Positions 30,405 to 38,708 of a stretch of 64,000 nt of DNA are shown in pieces. Every line of letters begins with the position of its first letter. Position 1 is the stretch's first letter. This DNA comes from Novipirellula sp052161655. Its GTDB lineage: Bacteria; Planctomycetota; Planctomycetia; Pirellulales; Pirellulaceae. The notes under the pieces were generated by a model. It had not been told where the DNA came from. It worked only from the letters and a program-made list of their open reading frames with translations, and made no database searches. Location of the stretch: the NCBI RefSeq assembly GCF_052161655.1, contig NZ_CP197418.1, forward strand, positions 1,240,001-1,304,000. Reading direction: 5' to 3'. Both the position numbers and the translations under genes were made by a program.

Positions 30405-32054
30405 ATGAAGAGATACACGTCAACCCACTCAAAGTTCCGCAGCTGGCGCGGCTCAGTGGCACTGACAACGTTGTTGTTAGGAACGTCTATTGGGTTTGCT
30501 GATGACCCACGCTGGATCCCCACCGACGAGCTCCAGGCATCCCATGTGTCAGTGCCCTCGCTGATCGACGGAACGACAGTCTCGGAATCGGTCGATCCGT
30601 CATCCGATCGGGCCGGGGACGTTGATCTTGTCGAACGCGAGTTGCGATTGCAGCGTGCGATCGCCGATTCGCTGGCAGGTGACAGCCAGAAAGCGATCGA
30701 TTCGCTCGGTGACCCCGCCAGCAATGACACCGCGGCGCTGTACGCTTCGGCGATGTGGATGATGCAAAATGGTAAAGTCGATGAGGGGATGCGGACACTT
30801 CGCTTGATCGCGACCCGCGACGACGCCCCGCCTGAAATTCACAAGTTTCTAGCGGTGGGCCACCTGCATCTCGATCACCCCGAATCGGCTGAGGCTGCCG
30901 CTGAGGTTTATCTCGATTCGAATCCGAATGATGCTTACACGCACTACGTTCGCGGGCTCGCGATCTTGCGTCAAGATGATCCCGTGCGAGCTCACGATTC
31001 GCTCCGCCAAGCAGGCTACGATGAAGACGACGTGGCTCAGATCCAAACCGTGGCGATGCAGGTGCCCGTCGATGTCATGCAGCGCCGGTTGACGATTGGT
31101 GAACCGATCACGGGAATTCAAAATCGATCTCGTTACGACGACGGATGTGACTCGCTCGGCGGTGGCCAAGACGAAAACAAACCCTACAACGTCACGATCC
31201 TGTTTGCCGGCGAATACGACAGCAACGTGCCGCTACAACCTCGTTTCTCAGGCCTCGGCTCGAACATTGATCACGAAGACTATCGCTTCTTGATGGCTTC
31301 GTTCTTGGATCTGCAGCTGATGACGACCGAACAGTTCAACGTCGGGCTCGTCGGCAGCACCTATAACACGTTCCAGGTTGATGCGAACGAGTTTAATATC
31401 CAAGACTACATGGGCGGTGCGTACACCAACGCCTTGTTGACCGAAGATTTGGTCGGTTCGTTGCGGTACGAGTACCACCACACGTTGGTCGACAGCGACC
31501 GATTCGCGGACGAGCATCGTTTGACTCCGTCATTGACTTGGCTTGGATCTCGTGGACACACGACGCTGTTTTACGAATTCAATCCGATCAACAGTCGTGC
31601 TCCCATGCTGATTCCGGCGCAGAACCAATCGACCGACATTCATCGCACCGGGATCACCCAAGCTCTGTATACGTTTGGCGGTGAAGGGCGTGTCTATGGC
31701 GGTTATCAATACGCCGAAGGGCATGCCGTCGGGGCGGACTTTGATCGTACGACCCACATGGTCACCGGACGAATCGAACGCCCCCTGCCGCGAGGTTGGA
31801 TTGCTGATTTGGATGTGCGGTATGTTTGGGATGACTATGCCAACCCCAACAGCTTGGATTTCTATGATCGAGCACGTGATGACGAACGCGTGGAAGTTCG
31901 CAGCGGGTTGCAAAAGAACTTTGCAGCCCCCGTTAGTTTGCGATTCGATTACACCTACATCAACAACGATTCGAACACTGCAAACTTGTTTGGCGTGCGG
32001 TTCTATGACTACGACCGACACATCGTCAGCACGCAGCTAATTTTCTCGCTTTAA
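30405..32054 (+). CDS. TPR plus outer-membrane beta-barrel protein (Slam/DUF560-like architecture)
   Basis: The ATG at 30405 gives 549 residues starting with a good signal peptide (MKRYTSTHSKFRSWRG then VALTTLLLGTSIGFA, cleavage after GFA). Longer in-frame starts upstream would bury it. Residues about 70-215 form TPR-like helical repeats (DLVERELRLQRAIADSLAGD, DAYTHYVRGLAILRQDDP). From about residue 260 the chain alternates polar and hydrophobic residues with many Tyr/Phe strands (NVTILFAGEYDSNVPL, LVGSLRYEYHHTLVDS) and ends VSTQLIFSL, typical of an outer-membrane barrel. TPR followed by a barrel is the layout of surface lipoprotein assembly modifiers and BcsC-like exporters. Lying next to giant exported proteins and a FecR protein, it may help move or anchor them. 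A duplicated 5' fragment sits at 24451. Confidence 0.8.
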   Translation: MKRYTSTHSKFRSWRGSVALTTLLLGTSIGFADDPRWIPTDELQASHVSVPSLIDGTTVSESVDPSSDRAGDVDLVERELRLQRAIADSLAGDSQKAIDSLGDPASNDTAALYASAMWMMQNGKVDEGMRTLRLIATRDDAPPEIHKFLAVGHLHLDHPESAEAAAEVYLDSNPNDAYTHYVRGLAILRQDDPVRAHDSLRQAGYDEDDVAQIQTVAMQVPVDVMQRRLTIGEPITGIQNRSRYDDGCDSLGGGQDENKPYNVTILFAGEYDSNVPLQPRFSGLGSNIDHEDYRFLMASFLDLQLMTTEQFNVGLVGSTYNTFQVDANEFNIQDYMGGAYTNALLTEDLVGSLRYEYHHTLVDSDRFADEHRLTPSLTWLGSRGHTTLFYEFNPINSRAPMLIPAQNQSTDIHRTGITQALYTFGGEGRVYGGYQYAEGHAVGADFDRTTHMVTGRIERPLPRGWIADLDVRYVWDDYANPNSLDFYDRARDDERVEVRSGLQKNFAAPVSLRFDYTYINNDSNTANLFGVRFYDYDRHIVSTQLIFSL

Positions 32055-32058
32055 CCAT

Positions 32059-32087
32059 CGTTGTTGATCGCTCCACGATCAACAACG
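32059..32087. repeat. Perfect 12-bp hairpin after the barrel gene (GATCGCTCC family)
   Basis: CGTTGTTGATCG and CGATCAACAACG flank a 5-base loop just after the stop codon. No T-run follows, so rho-independent termination is uncertain. The core belongs to the same repeat family as 37472-37522 and 56130-56173. Confidence 0.7.
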
Positions 32088-32146
32088 GCAACACGATCCA
32101 TACGTAAAAGTCAGCGAAATTGGCTGTGATAGAGATGAAAGTATTC

Positions 32147-33940
32147 ATGATGAGTTTTATCCGATTCCGTGCCGTAATGATCTGTGTGCTTGCGTTGGCA
32201 ACGTCGAACGTTGTGGCGCAGACGAACGACACCTCGCATCCCGAGGCTGCCGCTCGCTGGATCGGCACCGTGACCCTCTGTGATGGCGACGCGACGCTGT
32301 ATCGAGGCGATGATGCTTACCAAGTTGTCCGCGGCGCGGGATTGCGTTTGGGCGACACGCTTGAAACGACGGCGTCGGCAAAGCTGACGCTGGCGACCCA
32401 GCAAGGCCCTGCGATCACGATGGGCGGGGGAGCGATCGTCACGCTCAATCGAACGGGCAATCGATGGTTGGTGGACCTCGATCAAGGTCAGGTTCGCTTG
32501 GTTCACGATGGTGAATCCGAACTGCGTTTGACCAGCCCCGATGGGGAAATGTGGCTCGAACGCGGCATCGTTCAAGTCGACAAAACGGAGCGAACAATGC
32601 GGTATGAATTGGTCGCCGGTTCGGTCCTGCACCGACTCGATGAAACCACATTCGGACGCAATTCGCAGCGTGGTTCGTTTCAACTTCCCACCGACGGTAA
32701 AATCCAAGCCGCCTCGCAAATCGCTTGGAACTTTCAAGCCGAACAAATCCGCTTGGCAGCCGCACTGCAAACCAGTCCGATGTTGCAGCCCCCGGCAACC
32801 TCGTCACCCGACGGTGCTCCCGGATCGCCATCGGATGCATTTCCGCCTCCTGACGGATTGTCGCAAAACAATCAAAACTTTCCCAATGACGACGACGACG
32901 ATGATCCTCGTTTCGCCCAAGATCCTTTAACGCCCGATCAAGCACCCGCGGGGACGCGTGGCGGATTTGACGAGGGCGGCAATGCCGAGATGGGAATCGG
33001 TGCGAGCACCAACACGTTTGCTGGCAGTAGTTCGCTGAGTCTGGGATCGTTATCCAGTGCTACCGGGACGTTCGCCTCGGGCGGTATCTTTGGCGACGCC
33101 AATCAACAAACGGTCCAAGGGCGAGTCGACTACGATATTAAGCCACTTTCGGAAACCGGACCTTTCACGGAGGGAGATCCCTTCCCTGGTGCGATCCACT
33201 TGGTGACTGCTGAAAATCGATTGCCATTCAGCGGCGTGCAACTCTCCGCAACGGAGTTTTCGACTCTGTTCACGGGCGCGGCAGATAAGTTCTATTCGAT
33301 TGGAACCGGTGCGGCGCCAAGCGGCCAAGTTTTGACGAACTTTTTCACGGGTACCGGAGCGACCCCCACCGTGATCGATATCCCAGGATTCAACGCACAT
33401 TTGATCGAGCTTGATCAATACGCGATTCCCGATCCTGCTCAGGGAGCACTCGACAGTAACATTGGGTTGACCGGTTTGGTTGGGGCCAATCCAACTGGCC
33501 CCACCGTGGTCGGTGATACGCCGCTGGTGGATGAACGAGCACAATTGAACTCGGGAGCGACCTTTGCTCTGGGGGAATTCTTGGTGACCAGCGACGGGGG
33601 CAACGGAATCACCTTTACCATCCGCCGCAGCGATCAGGATCGACTGATTGTCAAAGACTCCGGTGGAAACGATGCCAACGACCTCGTCCAGCCCAATACC
33701 GACGTGACATTCGATGATGCGGTCGACTCGCGTTTCTTGCCTCAGTCGCCCACCGTCAAAGTGCCTGAGTCGGTTGCGAACACGGGCGTTGGCGTTCAGG
33801 AGTTGAACTTCATGCGTCGTGCAGCGTTCACCACCTTGGTGGCTGATCAATTGCAAGATTTCTCGCGTCGAACCGGGCAAACACGGTTTGTCGTCGACGG
33901 CAAGATCATCGATATCTCAGGCTTCCAACCGACGCGATAA
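32147..33940 (+). CDS. Secreted FecR-domain protein
   Basis: About 597 residues from the ATG at 32147 (ATGs at 32135 and 32150 are alternatives). MMSFIRFRAVMICVLALA ends in a signal-peptidase site near NVVAQ. Residues about 30-170 form a FecR-type domain: a GDATLYRG start, LRLGDTLETTASAKLTLATQ, IVTLNRTG, VDLDQGQVRLVHDGESELRL and RYELVAGSVLHRLD. A Pro/Ser/Asp-rich linker with an acidic run follows (DDDDDDPRFAQ), then an unrecognised 350-residue C-terminal part. There is no membrane anchor as in FecR sensors; the domain here is secreted. The gene follows the TPR-barrel gene by 92 bases on the same strand. FecR-domain proteins beside TPR/CHAT and surface-adhesin genes are known in cyanobacteria and planctomycetes, where their task is unclear. 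Confidence 0.8.
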   Translation: MMSFIRFRAVMICVLALATSNVVAQTNDTSHPEAAARWIGTVTLCDGDATLYRGDDAYQVVRGAGLRLGDTLETTASAKLTLATQQGPAITMGGGAIVTLNRTGNRWLVDLDQGQVRLVHDGESELRLTSPDGEMWLERGIVQVDKTERTMRYELVAGSVLHRLDETTFGRNSQRGSFQLPTDGKIQAASQIAWNFQAEQIRLAAALQTSPMLQPPATSSPDGAPGSPSDAFPPPDGLSQNNQNFPNDDDDDDPRFAQDPLTPDQAPAGTRGGFDEGGNAEMGIGASTNTFAGSSSLSLGSLSSATGTFASGGIFGDANQQTVQGRVDYDIKPLSETGPFTEGDPFPGAIHLVTAENRLPFSGVQLSATEFSTLFTGAADKFYSIGTGAAPSGQVLTNFFTGTGATPTVIDIPGFNAHLIELDQYAIPDPAQGALDSNIGLTGLVGANPTGPTVVGDTPLVDERAQLNSGATFALGEFLVTSDGGNGITFTIRRSDQDRLIVKDSGGNDANDLVQPNTDVTFDDAVDSRFLPQSPTVKVPESVANTGVGVQELNFMRRAAFTTLVADQLQDFSRRTGQTRFVVDGKIIDISGFQPTR

Positions 33941-33950
33941 TCGAGCGTCG

Positions 33951-34032
33951 GTAGTGGACGAGGCGACGAGTCCTCGAATACTAGTCGTGGACGAGGCTAC
34001 GAGTCCCTGGATATCAGTCGTCGAAGAGGCGA
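33951..34032. repeat. Tandem GTGGACGAGGC-ACGAGTCC repeats
   Basis: Two and a half copies of a unit of about 32 bases, GTGGACGAGGC(G/T)ACGAGTCC plus spacer, lie between convergent genes; the last copy is degraded (TCGTCGAAGAGGCGA). It has the look of a dispersed planctomycete intergenic repeat. Confidence 0.6.
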
Positions 34033-34061
34033 TTTTCTAGGTCGAAGACTCCCGCCGAGCC

Positions 34062-34355
34062 CTAAAAGTAACCGTACTGCGGTCCGTAGAAACGGTTGTT
34101 GAAATTGCCGTAATAGCGGCCTTGGTAATAGCTACGTCCCGACGGCAATCGCGTCGCCCGGCTATTCAGATTCCGAGTCGGATAGCCGCCCATCATCGAG
34201 CGTGAATTTGATGGCGAGGACCAACTTTGAGTCGACATCGACGAGCGTTGGTTTGCCGATCGCAAACGGCTGAAAAGACCCTCCGCTTGAACTTCGCCTG
34301 CACCGGCGAAAAAGAGGGCGGTGCAAATCAATGCAGCGATTCGTAGCGGTTTCAT
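34062..34355 (-). CDS. Small secreted Ser/Arg/Tyr/Gly-rich protein
   Basis: 97 residues from the ATG at 34355. A clear signal peptide (MKPLRIAALICTALFFAGA, cleavage near VQAEG) precedes a short basic, low-complexity mature part rich in Ser, Arg, Asn, Tyr and Gly, ending NNRFYGPQYGYF. An in-frame extension upstream to 34646 would overlap the CHAT gene and hide the signal peptide, so the shorter start is preferred. No family recognised. It lies 118 bases after the CHAT gene on the same strand and could share its transcript. Confidence 0.6.
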   Translation of the reverse strand: MKPLRIAALICTALFFAGAGEVQAEGLFSRLRSANQRSSMSTQSWSSPSNSRSMMGGYPTRNLNSRATRLPSGRSYYQGRYYGNFNNRFYGPQYGYF

Positions 34356-34473
34356 AGAGATATGGCTCGGTTTTATGTTGAGGGACGCGGGACGTTGTAC
34401 TAGGGGGCCAAAGGGTGCCTCGGAAGGATTGCTCTCTAGTCTATTTGCCTGATGCGGCAATTCCACTGTTTCG

Positions 34474-37400
34474 TCAGCGAGAACTGCAAACAAACGCGGC
34501 CCAGGCATAGGGATGGCTGCGAAGTCCGGCATCTGCCGATGACAGCATGTCGATCTGAGCCCCACGAATCGACTCGCTGACGGATTTTCCCTGCCGCCAC
34601 AGATGGTCGTAGAAACGTTCCACAAACGCGACGGTTGCGGCGTCATCGATCCGCCACAGCGTCCCGATCACGTTTTGGGCCCCGGCGGCGTGGAAACTGC
34701 TAAACATGCCCGCCATCCCCTGCCCCGCCTGGGCCTGCCCGAGTCCTGATTCACAGGCACTGAGCATCACTAACGAGGTTCCCGAGAGATTCAGTTTTCG
34801 GATCTCCGCCGCGGTCATGTACTGATCATCTTCGCTGGCGGTTTTCTCGTCCTCCGTCGTCGCTGGAGCCACTATCAATCCGGTGCTCAGCAGCGTGGTG
34901 GCACCGCTGATCGCAAACGCGTCCGCCGCATTTTCGCGTTGAAAAAAGCCGTGCGTAGCTAAGTGAATAACTTCTTGGCCAACCATCGCACTGGACAATG
35001 CCACCTCGGTGGCCTTGGTGTCCGACAATCGCATGACGCGAGCCTTCGGGAATTGTTGGTGAAACAACGCTTCGACATGTTTCGCTTCGGTCAGTGATCC
35101 CGGAAGCAACGGCCATTGGCCTGTGAGTGGGCCGTAGTCAATCCCGCCTGCAACGAGCAGAGACTTGTTCGCTTGGTTCTGTGCCTTTGCTGTGATCTTT
35201 GCCCTATCCACGTCGCTGGCCAATTCGATCGCGACCTGTTCGATCCAGTAACCGTCGCGATCGACAGCTGGAAGGGCAGCCCATGGAATCCGGTAGAACA
35301 TCGAATCGCCGCGAACGCGAAGTTTCGAAAACGGCATCTCGCAATCCAGCAACGGTTGTTGAACCAGTCGGGCGACGGTGTTTGCAGCGACGTCCATATC
35401 GGGTAACTGTTCGGTGATTGTTTTTCGCCAACGTACAATCGCGGCATCGACGTTTTGGGCATCACCAAAGGAGACACGTTTGACTCGGCCGCGATTGTTC
35501 ATCACAAACGCGACATAGCGAGACCCGGCACCGATCCAGCCGCCTTTGGTCGGAGTGGCAAATACACGAGTCTGCAGAATGTCCAGCATCAATTCGTCAT
35601 CGAAAAGTTGCGGTGCAATCGTGTCGGCGGTTGGTTCCTCTTCGCGTGGGCGAATTTTCTGGTACGAAACGCTCCGCCGAATTTCTTGCAGTTGATCTTC
35701 GAGATCCGCGATCTCTTTCAACAAGGCGCGACGGCGAAACAGCGACACGCGGCGAAAGTAGGCTTGATGCAATTGTTGCATCAATTCTTGTTCGCGTTGC
35801 TTGATTTCAGAATCGGTTGTTTCCTTGAATGCCTGATCGTATCGGTCAGCAAGTCCCTTCCACCGCAGCACGACGTTGTATTGATCGGCGTCAGGAATCT
35901 GCAATTGCGGAGCGAGTTCCAAGAACGTGTCCAACGTCCCAGGCCAAGCCACGCTTTCAGGATGCACGCGAGCTTCTTGGATCAGTGCGAGTCGATCGCG
36001 AGCCGACGGCGATTTCGCCAGCGCCGCACAGACTCCTTGATAGGCCAGGTCCTCAGCTTGGATGACCCATTGCTTTGCGTCGACCAATTGGCCTTGCAAA
36101 CATGCCACGCGGGCTCGGCAGGCAATCGCTTCGCTGTAGCGAGGATGGTGAACCGAATAATGCGTTTTAAAATGGTTTGCAGCATCCGAGAAATGCTCCG
36201 CTGCTTGCGAAAGCTCGTTACGGGCCATCGCGATCCAGCCAAGATTGATTGACGATTCACCAATCGTCAAGTCAGCGGGGTCCACGTGAGCTTCGTAGGT
36301 TTGCTTGGCAGACTGCGTCAACTCGGCGGCTTTGTCAAAGTCGGCGGTCAGGTAATAGTTGATCCCCAAGTTGTTGGCGACGTTGGCGGCCCGCAGTGGG
36401 TCGACACCGATTTTTCCCTGCAGCGCCGTTTGGGCGTCGATCAATTCATTGCGAGCAATGATGAAGTCGCGGTCTCCTTCGATCGCTTTGGCCAAATTGA
36501 TTCGCCAATCGGTGGCGGATCGCAGGTCGGGGTTCTGTTGCTGAAACGCACGCGAGGATTCCAGCAGTTTGCGGGCCTCGCGGTAATCGCCCATCTGCAG
36601 CGCCACGAGCGCTAACATGTCATTGGCGATCATCGGCAAGTCAGGTCGCCCCGTTCGTTTCGCTTGCCGTGAAAACTCGCGTGCAGCGTCATAGGCTTCG
36701 GCGAGTTGTCGGCGTTTTAAACGCAGCGTGACCACCAAACTCCAATATTTGGCTCGCCACTGCGCTGCCACCTGATCGTCATCAATGACACTGCGAAGCT
36801 CGCGGAGCACGGTTTCGAGCGAATCGTCCATGCCGACTCGCATGCAATACTCGGCAAGCGCCAGCCGAACAAGACGGGTAACTCCGACCGGGATTTCAGC
36901 GGACGTCATTGTTTCTTCGACTTCGGCGAGTTGTTCTTGCAGCAGCGTGAAGTTCTGCTCGACCGAGTTTTTAAGTTCCAGCTTCGCGAATTGCGAGAAC
37001 GCCAGTGCATCGATCACCAACGATTGAACTTCGTCGTAAAGCGAACGGTGCTCCTCGATCAAACCGATCGATTCGGCTAGCGTCTCGATCGCTCGCTGCG
37101 AATTCATTTGCTGCTTGATCGCATCGATCCGCACCAAATAGGCCATCGAGGTGACTCGGCCCGCAGAACTGGGTGCCGCATCCCGAGCCGCATCCGTCAG
37201 CGATTGAATCGCCCGGTCGGGGTGTCCTGCGTCAAAGTCAATTTGGGCAGCAATGATCAGGTAACGAATCCGCTCGGGATCGTCGACGGCAACGTCCTCA
37301 CTGACTTTGCAGAGTTCCAAGATCTGCTCGGTCGCTTTTGCCGCGGCCTCGCGATCGTTGTCGCTAAGTGACTGCATCGCTTGGTCACGCAGTTCGTTCA

Positions 37401-37545
37401 AGCGTGTTGCCGGCACCTCGGCGTAGATCTCGCTTCCAATCGCCAAGCTCAGCAGCATGGCGACAATGAATGTCGTTGTTCGCTCCGCGAACTTACGTAT
37501 TGATCGCGGAGCGATCAACGACAATGGGGTACAAGACAAAGTCAT
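34474..37545 (-). CDS. Secreted TPR-CHAT (caspase-like) protein
   Basis: 1,023 residues. A late signal peptide (IRKFAERTTTFIVAMLLSLA, cleavage near IYAEV) is followed by about 600 residues of helical TPR repeats (AANVANNLGINYYLTADFDK, SSINLGWIAMARNELSQAAE). The CHAT domain spans about 745-1023. It has the two expected catalytic residues: His about 865 in VIHLATHG and Cys about 931 in MLSACESGLG, then GMFSSFHAAGAQNVIGTLW and the closing HPYAWAAF. CHAT domains are clan CD proteases related to caspases and separase. The ATG overlaps the stop of the preceding gene by four bases (ATGA), so the two are translationally coupled. A palindromic repeat lies inside the codons just before the signal peptide. 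The substrate is unknown; the giant surface proteins nearby are candidates. Confidence 0.88.
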   Translation of the reverse strand: MTLSCTPLSLIAPRSIRKFAERTTTFIVAMLLSLAIGSEIYAEVPATRLNELRDQAMQSLSDNDREAAAKATEQILELCKVSEDVAVDDPERIRYLIIAAQIDFDAGHPDRAIQSLTDAARDAAPSSAGRVTSMAYLVRIDAIKQQMNSQRAIETLAESIGLIEEHRSLYDEVQSLVIDALAFSQFAKLELKNSVEQNFTLLQEQLAEVEETMTSAEIPVGVTRLVRLALAEYCMRVGMDDSLETVLRELRSVIDDDQVAAQWRAKYWSLVVTLRLKRRQLAEAYDAAREFSRQAKRTGRPDLPMIANDMLALVALQMGDYREARKLLESSRAFQQQNPDLRSATDWRINLAKAIEGDRDFIIARNELIDAQTALQGKIGVDPLRAANVANNLGINYYLTADFDKAAELTQSAKQTYEAHVDPADLTIGESSINLGWIAMARNELSQAAEHFSDAANHFKTHYSVHHPRYSEAIACRARVACLQGQLVDAKQWVIQAEDLAYQGVCAALAKSPSARDRLALIQEARVHPESVAWPGTLDTFLELAPQLQIPDADQYNVVLRWKGLADRYDQAFKETTDSEIKQREQELMQQLHQAYFRRVSLFRRRALLKEIADLEDQLQEIRRSVSYQKIRPREEEPTADTIAPQLFDDELMLDILQTRVFATPTKGGWIGAGSRYVAFVMNNRGRVKRVSFGDAQNVDAAIVRWRKTITEQLPDMDVAANTVARLVQQPLLDCEMPFSKLRVRGDSMFYRIPWAALPAVDRDGYWIEQVAIELASDVDRAKITAKAQNQANKSLLVAGGIDYGPLTGQWPLLPGSLTEAKHVEALFHQQFPKARVMRLSDTKATEVALSSAMVGQEVIHLATHGFFQRENAADAFAISGATTLLSTGLIVAPATTEDEKTASEDDQYMTAAEIRKLNLSGTSLVMLSACESGLGQAQAGQGMAGMFSSFHAAGAQNVIGTLWRIDDAATVAFVERFYDHLWRQGKSVSESIRGAQIDMLSSADAGLRSHPYAWAAFVCSSR
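37472..37522. repeat. REP-like double hairpin inside the CHAT gene start
   Basis: GTCGTTGTTCGCTCCGCGAA and its partner TTGATCGCGGAGCGATCAAC form two adjacent hairpins (GTTCGC/GCGAAC and TGATCGC/GCGATCA). Together they make one larger imperfect inverted repeat. The unit is translated as part of the N-terminal region of the CHAT protein (SLIAPRSIRKFAERTTT). Relatives occur at 32059-32087 and 56130-56173. Confidence 0.75.
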
Positions 37546-38663
37546 TGCGTCTGGATCGCTCGAGCAACGTTGCTGTCCGGATGGCTGGCGACCAACAGGG
37601 CGGCCAGTTCGGATGCCATCGCAACGGTTTCTTTATCTGTGCCACTGGATAATGCGACGTCGATCAGGGACCACAACGCAGTTAAATCGGTCGGATTCTG
37701 AGTCAATATCTTGTCGTATGTTTCCATGGCGGCGAGGAGATCTTGATCCACAAAGCGAGCGTAATCGCCCTCGAGTTCGAGAATCGTGAACGGCGAATCA
37801 CGCTTGGGGTTGCGTTTTGAATACGCGTCTAGAAGCGTTTGATTGAGACGTTCCTCATCACCCAGTTCGTCAAAACAACTCGCTTTCAATAGATAAGCCT
37901 CGATGAAATTGGGTGAATCTGCAAGGGCTTGATCCGCCGTGGAAAGGATCGCTTGGCAAATTTCTTTTCGCTTCGCTGGATCCTGAATTGTGACAACGCT
38001 TCGCAGTAGTCGCGTTCCGTGAAACCATAACTTGACCGCGGCAAGCGATCCGTTGGGTGCCAGATCGATTGCATCTTGATGCTTGGTGGGCAACGCGTCG
38101 AACGTCGTCATCACATGGGTGCGTGCCTTCATTGCTGCGGCGATGACCGATTGGTTAGCATCGTCGAGTGAAATGACAGTCGGTTCAAGCTGAGAATCGT
38201 CTTTCACTAACACCATTTCAATTTCGGACGGTGTACGTAATTGGCAACACACGATCAAGTCGATGTGGTGTTCCTCGGCCACCGATCGTGCTGCATCCAC
38301 CGTACCGGCGTCGGCAAACAGCCGATCCGTAGTTGAGGTATCAACAAGCACAAGCTGGTCGGAAAACCGCATCCCCTCACGCACCAACGTCCCAAACACG
38401 CTGACGTCACTCGGCGAGTCGTGCGCATCCTGCTGATTGGAAAGCACCACCACGGCAATCCGCTTTTTGCCTTCCAGCATTTCTTTTGCACTGCGTTGAG
38501 CCTCATGGCTCATCGCCAACGAGCGGAAATCGGTCCACGCCGGTCCACGACTTAAGCGGGCTGTGCGGGGCCGACTGGGACTGACCGACGGAGTAATCAT
38601 CGAGCTGGCAATGGTGGCAGCAACTATCAATTGATGAAAAAACATTGCAATAGGTCCGCGCAT
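37542..38663 (-). CDS. Secreted TolB/FlgO-like TPR protein
   Basis: 373 residues from the ATG at 38663. The N-terminus has a hydrophobic stretch (MFFHQLIVAATIASSMIT) that looks like a signal peptide. Residues about 66-190 resemble the TolB/FlgO/CsgG-like domain: KKRIAVVVLSN, GTLVREGMRFSDQLVLVDTS, RSVAEEHHIDLIVCCQL. This domain often accompanies PknB-type kinases with TPRs. The C-terminal half is helical and TPR-like (DSPNFIEAYLLKASCFDELG, ALWSLIDVALSSG). It sits between the kinase (45 bases upstream) and the CHAT gene (four-base overlap). The domain match is by pattern only; role unknown. Confidence 0.65.
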   Translation of the reverse strand: MRGPIAMFFHQLIVAATIASSMITPSVSPSRPRTARLSRGPAWTDFRSLAMSHEAQRSAKEMLEGKKRIAVVVLSNQQDAHDSPSDVSVFGTLVREGMRFSDQLVLVDTSTTDRLFADAGTVDAARSVAEEHHIDLIVCCQLRTPSEIEMVLVKDDSQLEPTVISLDDANQSVIAAAMKARTHVMTTFDALPTKHQDAIDLAPNGSLAAVKLWFHGTRLLRSVVTIQDPAKRKEICQAILSTADQALADSPNFIEAYLLKASCFDELGDEERLNQTLLDAYSKRNPKRDSPFTILELEGDYARFVDQDLLAAMETYDKILTQNPTDLTALWSLIDVALSSGTDKETVAMASELAALLVASHPDSNVARAIQTQ

Positions 38664-38708
38664 AAAAGGACGAGCGATTGTGTTGGGTAGCGCAACGGCG
38701 CCAGCAGG

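Noticed and set aside
32111..33880. Minus-strand open frames of 219 and 276 codons under the FecR gene
   Set aside because: The plus-strand product has a signal peptide and a FecR domain; the antisense translations look random in composition.
33951..34032. Tandem repeats as a possible CRISPR array
   Set aside because: Only two and a half imperfect units with very short, similar spacers and no cas genes nearby.
34356..34646. N-terminal extension of the small secreted protein to 34646
   Set aside because: It would overlap the CHAT gene by more than 170 bases and place the signal peptide in the middle of the protein.
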